Source: HRBIN23 sp046294495
Lineage (GTDB): Bacteria; Chloroflexota; Dehalococcoidia; Lucifugimonadales; HRBIN23
Reading direction: 5' to 3'
DNA: 26,612 bases
Assembly: GCA_046294495.1 (NCBI GenBank)
Contig: JBKBKV010000022.1
Coordinates: 1 to 26,612, forward strand
Shown here one piece after another: positions 22,935-26,612 of the stretch; the stretch's first letter is position 1, and every line of letters begins with the position of its first letter. A program made the translations under genes and the position numbers. The notes beneath the pieces were generated by a model. That model saw only the letters and a list, made by a program, of their open reading frames with translations. It was not told the DNA's origin and ran no database searches.

Positions 22935-24572
22935 CTAGCGCACCCCGTAGATGCGCACCTTGTCCCATTCCTCCAGCAAGGGGAACAGGTCGGGGCGGGA
23001 TTCCAGCATTCCCCGGAAGAGGGTGACCATCTCCGGGGAGAAGAGGCCCTCGCCCACAACCACATATCGCGCCCCCAGGCCATGAAGGGTGGCATAAACG
23101 CCCTCCGCGGAGCCTTGCCCGAACCAGGTGGCATAGCGCAGACTTCGCACCTCCCGCCAAGTAGGGGCACCCTCGTCGTGCCAGCCGTGCACAATGGGCC
23201 GTTGGGCCAGATAGGGGATGAGAAAGGTGTCCCAGAACCACATCCCAGCCCCGAAGACCCTCTCGCCATCTTTCGTCTCGCGGGCCAGCCACGCCATAGC
23301 CTCCCGCACCCCTTGCTCAACCAGGTAGGGGCGCACCTTACCGTGGAAGGCCCAGGCGTCCCGCACCGGCAGGGCCACTAGCGCCACTAGGGCTAGCCCC
23401 ACCAGGGCTCCCTTTACTGGAAACCTACGCACCTCTACCCCTTTTGCCAGCGAGTCCACCACTGCGCTGGCAAGCAAGGCCAGAAAAGGCGCCATAAAGA
23501 GGGAAAAGCGGGCTACATCCAGTCCACTAAATGGGTAGAAACGGTAGAGGGGGTTGCCCGCCACTCCCAGGCTGAACCATGTGAGCGCCAGCACTATCAA
23601 GGCTACCCCGGGGAGCCGCCGCCCCTCCGCAAAGGAATAGACGACCCCAAAGAGGGCGAAAAACACTACGCTAGACCCCAGATAAGAGGGGTAAATATAT
23701 CGGCCAATGTAGTAAGGGGAGATGGCCCGCCAGGCATAAGTGGCCAGGGGGAAAGTCCACACCCCCGGGATGTCCCGTCGGAAGCCCACCTCTAAGGCAT
23801 GGGCCAGGAAGGGCAACCCCCAGGGGGCGGTAGTCAAAAGGGTAACACTAATAAAAACGCCCAAAACCTTCAAAAAGTTCCACCGATAAAGGCCCCGCAC
23901 CAGGTGGTAAATGGCCCAGGGCACCAGCGCCATGCCCACGGCCAGAGCGGTCATATGGTGGGCCAGCGCCCCTAGCCCGAAGCACAGGCCTCCCAGGGCA
24001 GCCCAACCAGCCTTGCCCTGGCGCATTCCCCGCTCCAACAGCCCATAGCCCAGGAGAACAAACGGCATAGCCGCTATGCTGGTGAACCAACCCCACAGGG
24101 CCAGGGCCGCTAGCATGGGGTAACTGAGAAGCACCAACCCACCTGCCAACAAGGCGCTCCAATGGGCAAGCCCCATCTCTCGCCCTACCCACACCGTGGC
24201 GCAAGCAGTGCCCAGATACGCAAGCACCATCACCCACCGATACACCACCAGGAAGTCCACACCCGTGAAGGCGCTGACACCCCCCACTAGCCCATAGGCC
24301 AAAGGCGGATACGACTGGAGATAAGGGAACGCCCCTCCATACCAGAAGGGGTCTAGCAAGGGGTTGGGCAGGCGCCCAGTAAGGGCCAGGCGCGTAACCC
24401 AACTCAGGTGCAGGAAAGTGGGGGTGTCTACCCCTGGGGGGAAATCTGCCCCCAGGGCTGGCCACGCCAACAGCACACCCAACCCAGCCAATCCTACATA
24501 CCCGGCCACCAGGGCGAAGCGGGACGCTACGGCAAAGCGCACCCCACGGCGAGGGAGCACACCAAGCACCAT
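22935..24572 (-). CDS. Large multi-TM protein, GT-C glycosyltransferase-like (6-pyruvoyl-tetrahydropterin synthase-related type)
   Basis: 545 aa with about ten membrane helices and a soluble extracytoplasmic C-terminal part of about 130 aa. The first loop carries PPGVDTPTFLHLSWVTRL, the acidic-residue loop after TM1 expected in GT-C transferases. It continues with PLLDPFWYGGAFPYLQSYPP and LAYGLVGGVSAFTG, a pattern of membrane proteins often labelled 6-pyruvoyl-tetrahydropterin synthase-related. It may transfer sugars from lipid carriers, but donor and acceptor are unknown. The ATG has only a weak GGGG upstream. It diverges from the binding-protein gene. Confidence 0.75.
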   Translation of the reverse strand: MVLGVLPRRGVRFAVASRFALVAGYVGLAGLGVLLAWPALGADFPPGVDTPTFLHLSWVTRLALTGRLPNPLLDPFWYGGAFPYLQSYPPLAYGLVGGVSAFTGVDFLVVYRWVMVLAYLGTACATVWVGREMGLAHWSALLAGGLVLLSYPMLAALALWGWFTSIAAMPFVLLGYGLLERGMRQGKAGWAALGGLCFGLGALAHHMTALAVGMALVPWAIYHLVRGLYRWNFLKVLGVFISVTLLTTAPWGLPFLAHALEVGFRRDIPGVWTFPLATYAWRAISPYYIGRYIYPSYLGSSVVFFALFGVVYSFAEGRRLPGVALIVLALTWFSLGVAGNPLYRFYPFSGLDVARFSLFMAPFLALLASAVVDSLAKGVEVRRFPVKGALVGLALVALVALPVRDAWAFHGKVRPYLVEQGVREAMAWLARETKDGERVFGAGMWFWDTFLIPYLAQRPIVHGWHDEGAPTWREVRSLRYATWFGQGSAEGVYATLHGLGARYVVVGEGLFSPEMVTLFRGMLESRPDLFPLLEEWDKVRIYGVR

Positions 24573-24784
24573 ACCCCTATGGTGGGACGTCGGACAGGGA
24601 AGGTCAATACCTTTTGCTCTCGCCTTCAGAACGGGGGGGAACAGCCCCTAGAGACCCACTTTGGGCCTTCACCCTCCGCGATGTCATCCTATTGTTGCGA
24701 GGGGAGGAACAATCGCCCCTGGCAATGCGCCCGGCTTACTCCCCGCCAGCCAGACCATTGCACAGGCATCCCCTAAACTGCTCC

Positions 24785-24799
24785 GTTATTCGTCATAAC
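24785..24799. repeat. Inverted repeat GTTAT-TCGTC-ATAAC
   Basis: A 5-bp dyad with a 5-nt centre, 55 bp upstream of the -35 of the binding-protein promoter. The position suits an activator or repressor site, but the arms are short. Confidence 0.25.
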
Positions 24800-24853
24800 T
24801 AGACCAGAAAGGGCACCAAAAACTCAAATGGCGCTATAGGTTTCCCCAAACCA

Positions 24854-24882
24854 TTGACGGCTTCAGGCTCGTATAGTATAGT
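24854..24882 (+). promoter_or_regulatory. Strong sigma-70-type promoter of the binding-protein gene
   Basis: TTGACG (24854-24859, five of six), a 17-bp spacer and TATAGT (24877-24882, five of six). The start codon is 54 bp downstream, after an AAAGGAGG ribosome binding site. This is the best consensus promoter in the window. Confidence 0.75.
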
Positions 24883-24935
24883 AAACCAGGTTTTCCTAGT
24901 TCGCCCAACAATGGGCAGAAGCAAAGGAGGCGAGC

Positions 24936-26594
24936 ATGCGCCAGGGCGTGTGGAAGCCCATCGGACTGCTGGTAGTGGGGATGTTGCTCGTGGGGCTTGT
25001 AGCCTGTAGGCCGGCGGCTGCCCCCACGCCCACCCCCGCCCCCACGGAACAGCCGCGCTACGGGGGCATTTACCGCGTGGCAGGGCAGGAAGCCCCTACC
25101 CTGGACCCCCACCTGAGCATCAGTTTCCTCACCATGAATGTGGCCAGCGCGATTTACGACCACCTGGTGGGCTTCCCCTTTGGCCCAGATGCAAAGGACC
25201 TCTACGACGAGACTATCCTCCCCAACCTGGCCGAGAAGTGGGAGTTCTCTCCTGATTTCAAAACGGTAACCTTTACCCTGCGCCGAGGCGTGAAGTTCCA
25301 CAACAAGCCCCCCGTCAACGGCCGTGAGATGAAAGCGTCCGATGTGGTCTTCTCCCTGGAGCGCTTCAAGGCCAAGTCGGGCTTTCGCATCAACTTTGAG
25401 CCGGTTACCAGGATAGAGGCGGTAGACGACTACACGGTGCGTCTCCATCTCTCCCAGCCCTATGCACCCCTGCTGAACCACCTTGCCCAGCCCTCCTACA
25501 ATGTCATCCTGCCCCCCGAAGCGGAGGCTACCTATAAAGACTACAACCGCCTGGAGGCGGCCATTGGCACGGGCGCTTTCACCCTCGCCTCTTACACCCG
25601 GGGCGTGCAGTATATCTTTAAGAAGAACCCCGACTATTGGCGGAAGGGCCTACCTTATGTAGACGAAGTGCGCCTGGAGATTACACCCGACTACAGCACC
25701 CGCGTGGCCCTCTTACGCACAGGGCGGGTGCACCAGGCCAACTGGTGGCCCAGCGTGGAAGATACCGACTACTTCCAACTCCAGCGCACCCGCCCTGACT
25801 TGGTGCTGGGGAGCGGCATACGCTCCCTGGTGCTAGGGGCTATCTATTTCAACACCACCAAGCCCCCCTTCAACGACCAGCGAGTGCGCCAGGCCATCTC
25901 CCTGGCCATCAACCGCCAGGCGTGGATAGACACCCTGCACTACGGGGAGGGGTGTCTCTACCACGGCCCCATCCCCTGCGCCTACCAGTCGTGGCAGCTG
26001 CCCATTGACAAGTATCCGCCGGAGAAGGCCAAACTCCTCATCGGCTACGACCCGGAGATGGCCAAGAAACTGCTGGCCGATGCCGGCTACCCCAACGGCT
26101 TCTCTACCCCTCTACGGTATGCAGCGGTGGTATATGGCACCATCTGGGACTCCCGCTACCAACTGGCGGCGGACAACCTGGGCAAGGTGGGCATCAAGGT
26201 GGAACTGAAGCCCCAGGAATACGGCCTCTACATCTCCACCACTTACCTGGGCAAGTTCGACGATGCCGCTATCGGCCCCGTTACACCCTACGCCGAATCC
26301 GACTACTTCCTCTATGGCCACTTCTACCCGGGCCAGACGGCCAACCGCAGTAGTGTGAACGACCCGGCCCTGAACCCCCTCCTGGAGCAACAGAGAATGG
26401 AGATGGACCCCAAGAAGCGCCTGGAGATTGTGTATAAGATCCAGGAATACCTAGCAGACAAGGCTTACTATGTCTACCTCCCTGCAGGTGTAGGGCGCAC
26501 CGCCTGGCACCCCCAGGTGCGTGGGATGGTGCCCAAGGTGATGGGCGGCTATGGGGTGGGCAAGTTCTACACCTATGTGTGGCTGGCACAGTAG
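24936..26594 (+). CDS. ABC transporter substrate-binding lipoprotein, family 5 (peptide/nickel type)
   Basis: 552 aa, complete. A signal peptide ends in the lipobox LVAC, so Cys24 is lipidated and the protein is anchored outside the membrane. A Pro/Thr linker (APTPTPAPTEQP) leads into the SBP_bac_5 fold: YGGIYRVAGQEAPTLDPHLS, VASAIYDHLVGF, LAEKWEFSPDFKTVTFTLRR, GVKFHNKPPVNGREMKASDV, and NDQRVRQAISLAINRQAWID. Length and motifs fit oligopeptide, dipeptide, nickel or sugar-oligomer binding proteins; the ligand is not decidable. The cognate permease and ATPase genes are expected to the right of the window, which ends 18 bp after the stop. Confidence 0.95.
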   Translation: MRQGVWKPIGLLVVGMLLVGLVACRPAAAPTPTPAPTEQPRYGGIYRVAGQEAPTLDPHLSISFLTMNVASAIYDHLVGFPFGPDAKDLYDETILPNLAEKWEFSPDFKTVTFTLRRGVKFHNKPPVNGREMKASDVVFSLERFKAKSGFRINFEPVTRIEAVDDYTVRLHLSQPYAPLLNHLAQPSYNVILPPEAEATYKDYNRLEAAIGTGAFTLASYTRGVQYIFKKNPDYWRKGLPYVDEVRLEITPDYSTRVALLRTGRVHQANWWPSVEDTDYFQLQRTRPDLVLGSGIRSLVLGAIYFNTTKPPFNDQRVRQAISLAINRQAWIDTLHYGEGCLYHGPIPCAYQSWQLPIDKYPPEKAKLLIGYDPEMAKKLLADAGYPNGFSTPLRYAAVVYGTIWDSRYQLAADNLGKVGIKVELKPQEYGLYISTTYLGKFDDAAIGPVTPYAESDYFLYGHFYPGQTANRSSVNDPALNPLLEQQRMEMDPKKRLEIVYKIQEYLADKAYYVYLPAGVGRTAWHPQVRGMVPKVMGGYGVGKFYTYVWLAQ

Positions 26595-26612
26595 CGTCGC
26601 CACTTCGCTAAC

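Larger units (their letters stand above)
24573..24935. other. 363-bp divergent intergenic region
   Basis: This is the only gene-free stretch above 300 bp. It separates the membrane protein (-) from the binding-protein gene (+). It holds the strong plus-strand promoter at 24854-24882 and a short inverted repeat at 24785-24799. In 24573-24780 I see no convincing gene, RNA or terminator. A TTGACC on the minus strand near 24610 has no good -10 partner. Confidence 0.6.

Overview
This is a GC-rich bacterial chromosomal window, dense in genes. Most starts have a purine-rich ribosome binding site, and GTG starts are common. The gene mix suggests a Chloroflexota (Dehalococcoidia/SAR202-like) genome: an F420-dependent NADP reductase, a fused class III CoA-transferase, a split ADP-forming acyl-CoA synthetase, a bacterial eRF1-like protein and a family-5 lipoprotein binding protein. 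That assignment is inference; there is no rRNA or other marker here. I see no tRNA, rRNA, CRISPR array or transposase.

Layout. Positions 1-8698 are one long minus-strand run. In transcription order it holds a double-domain CoA-transferase III, a small PH-like membrane protein, NAD-dependent DNA ligase (LigA), peptidyl-tRNA hydrolase (Pth) and a tripartite MacAB/YknXYZ-type exporter (adaptor, ATPase, cut-off permease). Positions 8.8-13.9 kb alternate strands: F420:NADP oxidoreductase (+), a DksA-like protein with an eRF1-like protein (-), a TPR protein with a HIRAN-like domain (+), an ABC-2 permease with a single-domain response regulator (-), and a split-barrel flavin/F420-type protein (+). 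Positions 13.8-16.1 kb (-) encode the beta and alpha subunits of an ADP-forming acyl-CoA synthetase; a 99-N assembly gap lies inside alpha. An inositol monophosphatase-family enzyme (+) follows. From 20 kb there are a sugar-nucleotide epimerase (+), an MscS channel (-), an enoyl-CoA hydratase-family protein (-), a large membrane glycosyltransferase-like protein (-) and an oligopeptide-type binding lipoprotein (+).

The most unusual region is 17.14-19.91 kb: six tightly coupled plus-strand genes (two overlaps of the GTGA type) that look phage-derived but sit alone among housekeeping genes. They encode a two-TM holin-sized protein, two small helical proteins, an XhlA-like coiled-coil/TM protein, a terminase-like ATPase-nuclease with its motifs intact, and a Cys4 + helix-turn-helix protein. 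There is no portal, protease, capsid, tail or integrase. The only promoter-like sequence in front has a perfect Bacillus-type LexA box (GAAC-AAAT-GTTC) filling the 17-bp spacer between -35 and -10 hexamers. This predicts a DNA-damage-inducible packaging/nuclease module, either domesticated or a satellite.

Other points: joining the two sides of the N gap directly restores the expected synthetase alignment, so the gap probably hides no sequence. The second CoA-transferase domain has Asn where the catalytic Asp should be, the DksA-like zinc finger reads C-C-D-C, and the crotonase-family protein lacks one of the two catalytic glutamates.
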